A stretch of 64,000 nucleotides of DNA, taken from Enterococcus innesii (GTDB lineage: Bacteria; Bacillota; Bacilli; Lactobacillales; Enterococcaceae). The notes beneath the pieces were generated by a model. That model was not told the origin of the DNA. It saw only the letters and a list, made by a program, of their open reading frames with translations, and ran no database searches. This document shows positions 6,898 to 15,649 of this stretch, in pieces. The stretch covers positions 439,001 through 503,000 of the forward strand of contig JAHHEN010000002.1 of NCBI GenBank assembly GCA_018982785.1. Direction: 5' to 3'. The stretch's first letter is position 1. Each line of letters starts with the position of its first letter. The translations under genes were made by a program, and so were the position numbers.

Positions 6898-9163
6898 TAC
6901 AAAATGGTTAGGCAAAGCAGAAGCCATCATGTGTTTGGGCAACGGGTATCTGGGGATGCGCTCTGTGACAGAAGAGAAATATGTTGGCGAAACGCGTAAT
7001 CTTTTTGTTGCAGGAACCTTTAATAAATTCGACGAAAATGAAGTGACTGAGCTTCCTAATGTGCCGGATATGATTGGAATGGAGCTCCTTTTTGATGGCG
7101 AACGATTAGATTTATCAAAAGGCAAATATTCAAACTATTCACGTGTCTTAAATTTGAGAACTGGGGAACTCACGCGCTCCTTTCAATGGAAACATGGTCA
7201 GATTAATGTCGAACTGACCTTTAAGCGATGTGTTTCCTTTGCCCAAAAGCATGTGTTTGCGCAACAAGTGCTGGTCGAAAATTTAGGAAAAGAAGTCACG
7301 TTGGAAATTATTTCTGGTATTGACGGACAAAAGACAAATAGCGGCTCGCAGCATTTTACTGAAGGTGACAAATCATTAACAGAAAATCGTTTCTTACAAA
7401 TGATGCCAAAGACCACTCAATCTAAGATCGCCTTTGTTCTTTCGACAGCACATAATCTAGAAAAAACAGAAGATTGCTATGATGGAACGAAGAAGCGGAT
7501 CGAGATGGGAAGACGGAAAATCTACAATCGTTACTGGCAAACCTTGGCACCTAATGAGACGTTGAAGCTTGAGAAGTTTTCTTCTGTTTATACCACGATC
7601 GATAAAGAGCATTTAGGAAAGACACCACAAGATTTGAAGAAGATTGCCCTTGAAGAGCTGAAAGAGATTCGCAAAAACGGCTATCAGGAATTAGCAAAAG
7701 CTTCAGCAGCGGCATGGGACAAAGAAGTCTGGTCCGTCTTTCCAATCAAAATCAAGACAGAGAACACACTAGATCAATTAGCGATTCATTTTGCAAAATA
7801 TCATCTTCATGTGATGACACCAGCCCATGACGAACGCATGAACATAGGTGCCAAAGGCCTATCTGGGGAAGGGTACAAAGGACATACCTTTTGGGATACA
7901 GAGATTTTTATGCTGCCATATTTTACCTTCACACACCCAGAAATCGCCAAAAAATTAGTGACTTATCGCTATTTAGGTTTGGCTGGTGCCCATAAAAAAG
8001 CTACTGAGAACGGCTATCAAGGCGCCCAATTTCCGTGGGAAGCTGCTTGGCCTGAAGATGGTGAGACTACGCCAGTTTGGGGCGCTGCGGATATCCTTAC
8101 GGGCTTACCAACGAAAATTTGGTCAGGATTTATTGAACAGCATATTACCAGTGATGTCACCTACGGCATCAAACAATTTATTGATGTAACGAATGATCAA
8201 CAATTTGCATGGGAAAAAGGTTATGAAGTGATTTTTGATACGGCGATCTTCTGGGCGAGTCGTTTAGAGTGGTCCGAAGAAAACCAGCGCTTTGAAATTT
8301 TAGACGTAGTCGGACCAGATGAATATAAGGAGCATGTCGATAACAATGCTTTCACGAATCATACTGCGCACTGGAACATTCAATTAGCTATTTCATTGTA
8401 TGAAGAGTTGAAAAAGAACCAGCCAGAACAATTTGCGAAACTAGCTGAAAAATTACCATTAAATGAAGCTTATCAAGAATGGCAAACAAAAGTAGCTGCT
8501 ATTTATTTACCGCAACCGAATGAAGCGGGAATCATGCCGCAAGATGATACCTATTTGACGAAAAAAGAGATCGATCTCACGAAATATAAAAATGATTCGC
8601 AGGTAGGCACACTGTTCCATGAGTATAACTTAGAACAAGTCAACGAGATGCAAGTTTCGAAACAAGCGGATGTTCTTTTGCTCTTGTTCTTATTTGAGAA
8701 CCTTTTTCCAAAAGAAGAGAAACGGTTGAATTGGGATTACTATGAGCCGAAAACGTTGCATGATTCTTCCTTATCCTTATCGACACATGCCATCCTCGCT
8801 GCTGATTTAGGGGAAATAGCACTTTCTTATGATCTGTTTCAACAAGCAATCAACATTGATATGGGAGAAAATATGCTGTCTTCCAATGAAGGGATCCATG
8901 CAGCATCACTCGGTGGAATTTGGCAAATGACGGTCTTCGGCTATGGTGGTGTCCGTTGTTTAGACGGCCAGTTACGAATTGAACCACATTTACCAAAGGC
9001 TTGGGAAGCACTTGAATTTGGTATTATGTGGCACCAACAGCCATTAAAGATTGAGGTCACACAGGAAGGTTTTACGGTCACCAACCATGGGGAGCAAGCG
9101 ATTGAGTTTATCGCTTTTGATAAGGTTTATCTGCTTGAAGAACAAATCAAAATCACTTTTTAG
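6836..9163 (+). CDS. Glycoside hydrolase family 65 phosphorylase, maltose phosphorylase-like
   Basis: Cytoplasmic inverting phosphorylase expected to split maltose or a related alpha-glucobiose with phosphate to beta-glucose 1-phosphate and glucose. The 775 residues hold the GH65 N-terminal beta-sandwich, an (alpha/alpha)6 barrel with 'GYKGHTFWDTEIFMLPYF' near residue 350, and the catalytic acid in 'VVGPDEYKEHVDNNAF' (Glu about residue 496); 'KQADVLLL' and 'SSNEGIHAASLGGIWQ' follow as phosphate-site and C-terminal blocks. The ATG at 6836 lies 5 bases after AGGAGG. Downstream ABC transporter genes fit maltose or maltodextrin use. Kojibiose, nigerose or trehalose specificity cannot be excluded by eye. 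Confidence 0.88.
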   Translation: METAMQYLKEDPWKITEKTFDTKWLGKAEAIMCLGNGYLGMRSVTEEKYVGETRNLFVAGTFNKFDENEVTELPNVPDMIGMELLFDGERLDLSKGKYSNYSRVLNLRTGELTRSFQWKHGQINVELTFKRCVSFAQKHVFAQQVLVENLGKEVTLEIISGIDGQKTNSGSQHFTEGDKSLTENRFLQMMPKTTQSKIAFVLSTAHNLEKTEDCYDGTKKRIEMGRRKIYNRYWQTLAPNETLKLEKFSSVYTTIDKEHLGKTPQDLKKIALEELKEIRKNGYQELAKASAAAWDKEVWSVFPIKIKTENTLDQLAIHFAKYHLHVMTPAHDERMNIGAKGLSGEGYKGHTFWDTEIFMLPYFTFTHPEIAKKLVTYRYLGLAGAHKKATENGYQGAQFPWEAAWPEDGETTPVWGAADILTGLPTKIWSGFIEQHITSDVTYGIKQFIDVTNDQQFAWEKGYEVIFDTAIFWASRLEWSEENQRFEILDVVGPDEYKEHVDNNAFTNHTAHWNIQLAISLYEELKKNQPEQFAKLAEKLPLNEAYQEWQTKVAAIYLPQPNEAGIMPQDDTYLTKKEIDLTKYKNDSQVGTLFHEYNLEQVNEMQVSKQADVLLLLFLFENLFPKEEKRLNWDYYEPKTLHDSSLSLSTHAILAADLGEIALSYDLFQQAINIDMGENMLSSNEGIHAASLGGIWQMTVFGYGGVRCLDGQLRIEPHLPKAWEALEFGIMWHQQPLKIEVTQEGFTVTNHGEQAIEFIAFDKVYLLEEQIKITF

Positions 9164-9174
9164 GGGGAAATAAA

Positions 9175-10452
9175 ATGACTGGATGGAAAAAAGTAGTAGG
9201 AACAGGGCTTCTATTGTCTGGAGCAGTGGTGCTGGCAGCTTGTGGGGGAAACGAAGACACCAGTAGTTCGACAGATCAGACGGATTTCACAGGGGATTCG
9301 TTAACGATCGGTGTTTGGGGTGGCAACGAGGCAGAAGAAAAATCGTTGGATGAGATGATCCAATCTTTTGAAGAAGCAACGGGTGCAACAGTTGAAAAGA
9401 AAGTATATACCGATTATAATACCCAAATTCAAGCTGACATGGCTGGTAGAACGGCACCAGATGTCTTTTACGTGGATGCCTATATGTTCCCATGGTTCTC
9501 AGAGAATGGCACACTTGCAGAGCTGGATCCGGCTAATTTTGAAAGTGAGCAGTTTTATGATAGCTTGATCGATGCTTTTACGACTTCGGATGGACAACTG
9601 CAGGCTGTTCCCAAAGATATGTCAACTTTAGCACTCTATTTCAATACAGCGATTTTTGAAGAAGCGGGTGTGTCGATCGATGAAGTGCCAGACACACTTG
9701 AAGCGTATGTTGAGTGGCTGCCGTCGTTCCAAGAAAAAATCAATGAGGCGTATGGTGACGGAAATGTTTTTGCCATGAGCTATAACCAAGATATGGCTCG
9801 CAACTATCATCTTGCAACGCGGGAAAATGCTCAACCAATCAATGAAGATGGGACGGCTAATTTGGCTGATCCAGCAGTAGTTGATAATCTTTCGATTTTA
9901 AAAGAGTTGGTCGATACGAAAGCAGCTGTTACACCGCAAGATATCGGAACAGGTTGGAACGGCGAAGCTTTTGGTTCTGGAAAAATTGCGATCATGGATG
10001 AAGGAAACTGGGTGTATGAGACACTTAAGACAGAATTTCCTGATATTCCTTTTGTTGTAAAAGAAATGCCAACGTATAAAGGAACGGAAGGGTCAATGAT
10101 GTTTTCTGTCGGTTGGGGAAAATATGTTGGGACTGAAAAAAGTGCCTTGGCAGATAAATGGATTCAACACGCTACTGGTCGAAGCGGTATGCAAGCATGG
10201 GTTGAAGGAACAGGGACATTACCTAGTCGTCAAGATGTAGCAGATGCGGCCAAAATCACAGAAAACAGTGACTTGAATGTTCACCTAGAGGCTTGGGATT
10301 ATGCAACGATTTGGCAAAAGGGCACCACTTTAGATACGATCAACAAAGCCTATCAAAACTTTTTACCGAATGCTTTAAATGGAAACATGACCTTTGAAGA
10401 AGCAATGGAAGCTGCTGATGAACAAGCGAACGCAGATATTACAGCAAACTAG
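9175..10452 (+). CDS. Sugar ABC transporter substrate-binding lipoprotein
   Basis: 425 residues beginning with a lipoprotein signal peptide: KK at 5-6, a hydrophobic core, then the lipobox LAAC with Cys23 as the lipidation site. The rest is a family 1 extracellular solute-binding protein (MalE class) with 'TIGVWGGNEAEEKSLDEMIQSFEEATGATVE' and 'RTAPDVFYVDAYMFPWF' at the N-lobe and 'GWGKYVGTEKSALADKWIQHATG' in the C-lobe. It lies 11 bases after the GH65 gene and is followed by two permeases; the ligand is probably an alpha-glucoside taken up for the phosphorylase. Confidence 0.92.
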   Translation: MTGWKKVVGTGLLLSGAVVLAACGGNEDTSSSTDQTDFTGDSLTIGVWGGNEAEEKSLDEMIQSFEEATGATVEKKVYTDYNTQIQADMAGRTAPDVFYVDAYMFPWFSENGTLAELDPANFESEQFYDSLIDAFTTSDGQLQAVPKDMSTLALYFNTAIFEEAGVSIDEVPDTLEAYVEWLPSFQEKINEAYGDGNVFAMSYNQDMARNYHLATRENAQPINEDGTANLADPAVVDNLSILKELVDTKAAVTPQDIGTGWNGEAFGSGKIAIMDEGNWVYETLKTEFPDIPFVVKEMPTYKGTEGSMMFSVGWGKYVGTEKSALADKWIQHATGRSGMQAWVEGTGTLPSRQDVADAAKITENSDLNVHLEAWDYATIWQKGTTLDTINKAYQNFLPNALNGNMTFEEAMEAADEQANADITAN

Positions 10453-10500
10453 TCTGAATTTGAACGAGGGAGAGGAACTCCTCTCTCTTTTCTTTTGGGA
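10452..10500 (+). terminator. Short GAGAGGA hairpin after the binding-protein gene
   Basis: GAGAGGA (10470-10476) and TCCTCTC (10480-10486) can form a 7-base hairpin followed by TTTTCTTTT. It would partly terminate transcription or stabilise the binding-protein mRNA, giving more binding protein than permease. Confidence 0.45.
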
Positions 10501-10511
10501 AAGGTGACAAC

Positions 10512-11423
10512 ATGATGGAACGAAAAAAAACTAACTATACAAAAAGCCAATGGCAAGAAATCCGACAAGCGTGGCTCTTTCTGGCTCCAGCAATCATTGT
10601 CGTAGGAATCTTTTTCGTCTTAGCTGTTCTCTTTGCTTTTTATCTATCTTTCAACGACGTCAATTTGTTTACCAATACATTTTCTTTTAAAGGGATAGAA
10701 AGCTATTTACGTATCTTCACCGATCAAAAAGCGCGAATCGCTCTTAGAAATACGGCCACGTTTGCCTTGGTCGTCGTTCCGTTACAAACGATTTTTGCTT
10801 TGATTATCGCGTATATTTTAAGCAGCAAAGGAATCAAGGGAAAGAAACTGTTTCGGATGGTTTATTTTTTGCCAACTTTAACCTCTAGTTCAGCATTGAC
10901 GATCATCTTTATGTTTATTTTTAATATTTACGGTCCAGTCAATGACTTATTTATGAATTTAGGATTTTACTCAGAACCAATCAATTTTTTACAAGAACCG
11001 GCCTATGCGTTGAAAGTGATTATGGTAATGAATATCTGGTCGACCGTGCCTTATTATATGACGATCTATTTGGCTTCTTTAGTTGATCTGCCTCATTCTT
11101 TGTACGAAGCAGCAGAGATCGATGGTGCGACAACCGTAGATAAATTACGGTATATCACGATTCCTTATCTACGCCCAATCACTACCTATGTACTGCTGAC
11201 GGGGATCATTGGTACCTTTCAGATGTTTGACCAGGCGTATATCTTCTCGAACGGATCAGGGGGACCCAACAATTCGACTCTGACCTTGTCACTAATGATT
11301 TACCAATACGCTTTTGGACAAATGAACACGATGGGGTATGCGGCAGCATTAGCGATCGTTTTAGCAATTATTATCTTTATCACGTCACTTTTAGCAGAAA
11401 AATTGAACAAAGAAAGAGGGTAA
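10512..11423 (+). CDS. Sugar ABC transporter permease (MalF/UgpA type)
   Basis: 303 residues with six membrane segments and the cytoplasmic EAA loop 'EAAEIDGATTVDKLRYITIPYLRPI' near residue 200 that docks the ATPase. It has no long periplasmic P2 domain, as in Gram-positive MalF homologues. A GAAAGGTG site precedes the ATG. It pairs with the next permease; no ATPase gene is present in the operon, so the channel must borrow a shared ATPase of MsmK/MalK type encoded elsewhere. Confidence 0.92.
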   Translation: MMERKKTNYTKSQWQEIRQAWLFLAPAIIVVGIFFVLAVLFAFYLSFNDVNLFTNTFSFKGIESYLRIFTDQKARIALRNTATFALVVVPLQTIFALIIAYILSSKGIKGKKLFRMVYFLPTLTSSSALTIIFMFIFNIYGPVNDLFMNLGFYSEPINFLQEPAYALKVIMVMNIWSTVPYYMTIYLASLVDLPHSLYEAAEIDGATTVDKLRYITIPYLRPITTYVLLTGIIGTFQMFDQAYIFSNGSGGPNNSTLTLSLMIYQYAFGQMNTMGYAAALAIVLAIIIFITSLLAEKLNKERG

Positions 11424-11428
11424 CGTCC

Positions 11429-12265
11429 GTGAGAGGAAAAGAGAAAACAAAAATTTTAAAGATCTTGCTCTATACGATCTTGATTCTTTATGCAGTACTG
11501 ACCTTTTATCCTTTTGTCTGGGCAATTGCTGCATCTTTCAAACCCTATAGAGAAATTGTTTCTGGGGATATGAGTTTGATCCCCAATGAGTTTACTTTAG
11601 ACAATTTTCGATATGTCTTGGGGCGCTCTTCTTTGTTTATGCGTTGGTTTCTAAACTCCGTGATTATATCCGTTATTGGAACGACCATCAATATTTTATT
11701 AAATACGATGGCAGGTTATGCCTTAGCAAGATTAAATTTTCCGGGGCGTGAACGAATTTACTATGGTTTTTTGGCATTGATGATGGTGCCAGCTCAGGTT
11801 TTGTTGATTCCAAATTACTTAATCTTGATGAATCTAGGAATGTTAGATAGTTTTTCAGCGTTGATTTTACCAGCTGCGATCAACATCGGGAATATCTTTA
11901 TGATGCGCCAATTCTTTTTATCTTTTCCAAAAGATGTGGAAGAAGCTGCGGCAATCGATGGTCTCGGCAGATTTCAAACATTCTTTCGTATCGTGATGCC
12001 ATTAGCAAAACCATCCATCGCAACCCAAGCTGTCTTTATTTTTATGGGCTTTTGGAATGAATTCATGAAACCAATGCTCTATTTGACCACGCCAAGTAAA
12101 TATACTTTGACTCTAGGGTTGCAGACTTTCCAAAGTCGAAATGGTGGTGTACGATGGGATCAGACGATGGCGGCAAGTGTGATCACGATCATTCCCATTG
12201 TGATCATTTACTTGCTGTTCAACAAATATTTCTTACAAGGAGTGCGAATGGATGGCGAAAAATGA
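11429..12265 (+). CDS. Sugar ABC transporter permease (MalG type)
   Basis: 278 residues, six membrane segments, the EAA loop 'EEAAAIDGLGRFQTFFRIVMPLAKP' near residue 170 and the family ending 'YFLQGVRMDGEK', normally 'fv.Glt.GavKg'. It begins with GTG, five bases after the MalF-type gene, and overlaps the start of the second GH65 gene by 14 bases, which indicates translational coupling. Confidence 0.9.
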   Translation: MRGKEKTKILKILLYTILILYAVLTFYPFVWAIAASFKPYREIVSGDMSLIPNEFTLDNFRYVLGRSSLFMRWFLNSVIISVIGTTINILLNTMAGYALARLNFPGRERIYYGFLALMMVPAQVLLIPNYLILMNLGMLDSFSALILPAAINIGNIFMMRQFFLSFPKDVEEAAAIDGLGRFQTFFRIVMPLAKPSIATQAVFIFMGFWNEFMKPMLYLTTPSKYTLTLGLQTFQSRNGGVRWDQTMAASVITIIPIVIIYLLFNKYFLQGVRMDGEK

Positions 12266-14376
12266 TTCATTTAAAGTAAGTGCAGAGGAACTTTCTCATC
12301 AAACCCCTGAATACTTAGAAACATTGTTTGCAGTTGGCAATGGTCAAATTGGCGTGCGGGCAGGGCATCCTTTAAAAGTTAATGAGCTTTACGGGGAAAT
12401 CCGGGCTCCTTTGTTAACGGTTTTTTTGATAGTGAGCCGATTCAATACGGTGAATGGGCATACGGCTATGCCAAAGAGCATCAGACGATCATCAAGCTGC
12501 CGAATCTAAGAGGCGTACGTTTACAGATTGGTGACGAGGACTCTAGTGCTTCAGAATGGCAAGTAAAGCCTATACAAATGACTTTGGATTTGGAAAAAGG
12601 CCTGTTGGATGAATCTTATAAAGTAGTAACGCCACTAGGTAAAACTTTTGAATTGGTGATGCAATCGTTTGCCTCTGTGACACGAAGTGAACTTTACGTC
12701 TGTCAGTATCAAATTAAGAACACCAATTTCTCAGAGCCAATTTCCATGACACATCCGTTAGAACAAAAAGCAGCAATTGTTCAAACAGATGATCCTCGGG
12801 TTGCCAGTAAAGCACATCGCTTACGAAAAGCTGATTATCAGGATTATGCGATTTGGACCGCTGAAAATAGTCAACGAAGCATAGCAATTCGAGTGATCAA
12901 TGGCGAAAAGCAACTACAAGCAGAGGAAACGCTTACGACGGTTTTCCAAATGAAACTACTTGAAGATAATCAAAATCACGAAACACCTTTTAACCAAGAG
13001 TTAGCCGATTTTGAAGTTCTCTTGCAAGAGCAGCAACAAAGTTATCAGCAATTTTGGGCGGCAAGTGATATCCAAATCGAAGGAGATCCAGTTCTTCAAA
13101 AAGGCATTCGGTTCAATTTGTTTCATTTGAATCAAGGTGCGGGGCGAGACGGCAGAACAAATTTCGCAGCCAAAGGATTGACTGGCGAGGGATATGAAGG
13201 GCATTACTTTTGGGATACGGAAATGTATCTGTTGCCATTTTTTATTTTCACGAACCCTGAAATAGCCAAAGCATTGCTTTCCTATCGCGGGAAGATCTTG
13301 CCGCAAGCCAAACAACGGGCGCAGGAGCTAAGTCAAGAGGGTGCTTTGTTTGCTTGGCGAACAATTGATGGAAATGAGACGAGTGCTTATTATCCAGCGG
13401 GAACTGCCCAAGTCCATATCAATGCGGATATCGTTTATGCATTCCAATTGTATGAACGAGTGACTGGAGACCAGGCATTCATCGAAACGGTTGGCAGTGA
13501 AGTTGTTTTTGAAACAGCAAAATTCTGGTTGAGTTATGGCGATCTGGTAGAAAAAGACGGCAAGCTTGCTTTTTGTATCAATGGAGTGACCGGACCTGAC
13601 GAATACAGCGCCCTTGTTAACAATAATTTTTATACGAATAAGATGGTTCAAAACAATCTTTACTACGCAATTGAGTTAGCACAGCGATTTGGAAAATACC
13701 AAGAATCAATTAGTGCTTGGCAGCAGGCAGCCGATTTAATGTATTTTGGCTACGATGAACAGCGAGGCATTACGAAACAAGATGATGGATTCTTAGAACA
13801 AGCAGTCTGGCCGTTTGAAACTACACCGGCTGAAAAGTATCCTCTCCTGTTACATTATCATCCAATGGTCATCTACAAACATCAGGTCTGTAAACAAGCC
13901 GATACGGTTTTGGCCCAAATGCTTTATACAGGAGATTTCAGTCTTGAGCAATTAAAAAAAGATTATGATTATTACGAGCAAGTAACGACGCATGATTCTT
14001 CCTTATCTCGTTCTATTTTCAGCGTGATGGCGAGTCGAATTGGGGACTCTGAGAAGGCGTATCGTTATTTCATGGATACGGCTTTGATGGATTTAACGGA
14101 TTTACAAAAAAATGTTGTCGATGGCATTCACGCAGCAAATATGGGGGAAGCTGGCTGAGCTTGATTTACGGATTTGCTGGTTTGTATTACGATCAAGGGT
14201 TGCGATTAGCGAATCACTTGCCACAGAAAATAAAAGAACTAAAATTTACGCTCTTTTATCAAGGAGAACCTGTTAAAATCAATTTAAAGGATCAACGTAT
14301 TGACTGTCAGTTAGCGGAGGAAACACGATTGATCGCTACGAAGACTGATGGTGGTATCTGGATAAAGGAGAGATAG
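12252..14376 (+). pseudogene. Second GH65 phosphorylase gene, interrupted by two single-base frameshifts
   Basis: Three consecutive reading frames (12252-about 12402, about 12404-14145, about 14148-14376) together give one GH65 protein of roughly 707 residues. The first break is in ATCCGGGCTCC at 12399-12409: adding one C gives the expected EIPGSFVNGFF. The second is in the five-G run at 14143-14147: a sixth G turns MGEAG-stop into MGGSWLSLIYGFAGL. The core is intact, with 'GYEGHYFWDTEMYLLPFF', the catalytic Glu in 'GVTGPDEYSALVNNNFYTN' and 'HDSSLSRS'. It starts inside the MalG-type gene and ends 3 bases before the LacI gene. Both lesions are single-base losses in G/C runs, so this is either a real recent pseudogene, an on/off slipping gene, or sequencing error. 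Confidence 0.85.
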
Positions 14377-14379
14377 CAA

Positions 14380-15405
14380 ATGCGAACAACGATTCGCGAT
14401 GTGGCAAAGGCAGCCGGCGTATCAATAGCGACTGTATCTAAAGTTTTTAATGGGTATAGTGATATCAACCAGCAAACCAAGCAAGAAATTTTAAAAATAG
14501 CGAAAGAATTAGACTATTCCCCAAACATGGCAGCAAGGACACTGTCTTCCAAGAAACAACAAACCATCGCCTTGATTTTAAATGAGTTGAATTTCAACCG
14601 AAAATCAACGATGCCTTTGGAAGTGTTGAATGGGGTCTATCGTTATACGGATCAGTCAGATTTTGAGTTTGTCTTTTATGGGACAAGTACTGAGAAACAA
14701 AAGCAAAAGACGTTTAGTCAGTTCTGCAATGAGCACAATATCACTGGTGTAGTGATCCAAGGGTTAAAAACCACCGATCCTTACTACCAGGAAGTACAGC
14801 AAACCTCTTTGCCGACAGTTCTGATTGATATGGAAATCGACAATCCTAAGATCGGCTTGGTTTCGATTGACAATGAAAAAGCGGCGCAAGAAGCTGTGGA
14901 TTTTTTGATTGCCAATAATCATCGACAAATTGGCATGATCAACGGGAGTCGTGATGCCAATGTCAGTGAACTTAGAGAAAAAGGCTACCGCGCTTCTTTG
15001 GCAGCGCATGGCTTGTTAGTGAATGAGTCGTATATCCAGTACGCCAACTATGAAGAAGAAATTGCCTATTTGATTTGTAAAAATCTGTTAGAAAACAATC
15101 AAGAAATCACTGCACTGTTCTGTGCTAGTGATATTATGGCAATCGGAGCGATACGTGGAATCAAAGACATGGGCTTGCGGGTTCCTGAAGACATTTCGGT
15201 CATCGGGTTCGATGATATTATTTTGGCTAGCTACGTAACGCCTGAATTAACAACCGTTGCTCAAGATATGGAACGAATCGGTTATGAAGCAGCTGAATTA
15301 CTAGCAGACATCATCACCAATCAAGCAGAAACGAGCCATCGAAAAATTAGTCCCCATCAATTAAAAGTGCGACAGTCGGTAGAGAAAATCAGCGAGGTTC
15401 GCTAA
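14380..15405 (+). CDS. LacI-family regulator of the maltose-type operon
   Basis: 341 residues. The N-terminal helix-turn-helix reads 'TIRDVAKAAGVSIATVSKVFNGYSDI', with the hinge 'MAARTLSSKKQQTIALIL', then a periplasmic-binding-protein-like effector domain ending in 'VPEDISVIGFDDIILASYVTPELTTVAQDMERIG'. It is the last gene of the operon, 3 bases after the second GH65 remnant, so it would be made with the genes it controls. The palindromes at 5957-5970 and 6803-6816 are the likely sites. Role as maltose-type repressor or activator is inferred from position. Confidence 0.88.
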   Translation: MRTTIRDVAKAAGVSIATVSKVFNGYSDINQQTKQEILKIAKELDYSPNMAARTLSSKKQQTIALILNELNFNRKSTMPLEVLNGVYRYTDQSDFEFVFYGTSTEKQKQKTFSQFCNEHNITGVVIQGLKTTDPYYQEVQQTSLPTVLIDMEIDNPKIGLVSIDNEKAAQEAVDFLIANNHRQIGMINGSRDANVSELREKGYRASLAAHGLLVNESYIQYANYEEEIAYLICKNLLENNQEITALFCASDIMAIGAIRGIKDMGLRVPEDISVIGFDDIILASYVTPELTTVAQDMERIGYEAAELLADIITNQAETSHRKISPHQLKVRQSVEKISEVR

Positions 15406-15453
15406 ATAAAAAAGACATGACCTTCATTGAGTGAAGATCATGTCTTTTTTTGT
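15406..15453 (+). terminator. Intrinsic terminator of the maltose-type operon
   Basis: AAAAGACATGACCTTCA pairs with TGAAGATCATGTCTTTT (one mismatch) across a 5-base loop, followed by a T run ending at 15452. Confidence 0.85.
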
Positions 15454-15649
15454 GGAGAAGAAAACTCAAACAAATTGGTCGGTCATATGTGGCAACAACA
15501 AAGTGAAAGTCACGACCATTCGTTTTTTTGATAAGAAGCAAAGCACAAGTCAAGCAACTTCTTGTAGAAATTTCCCTTAATGAAAGGGAAGATATACCTA
15601 TGGAGGTTGTTTGGGTTTGACTCTAAACTAGTAAGCGAGGGAGAGAGAG
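15454..15649 (+). other. Leader region of the PTS operon
   Basis: About 200 bases without a gene. A short inverted repeat, TTCCCTT (15572-15578) with AAGGGAA (15584-15590), could be a site for the PRD regulator encoded next. I see no convincing -35/-10 pair. Confidence 0.35.
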
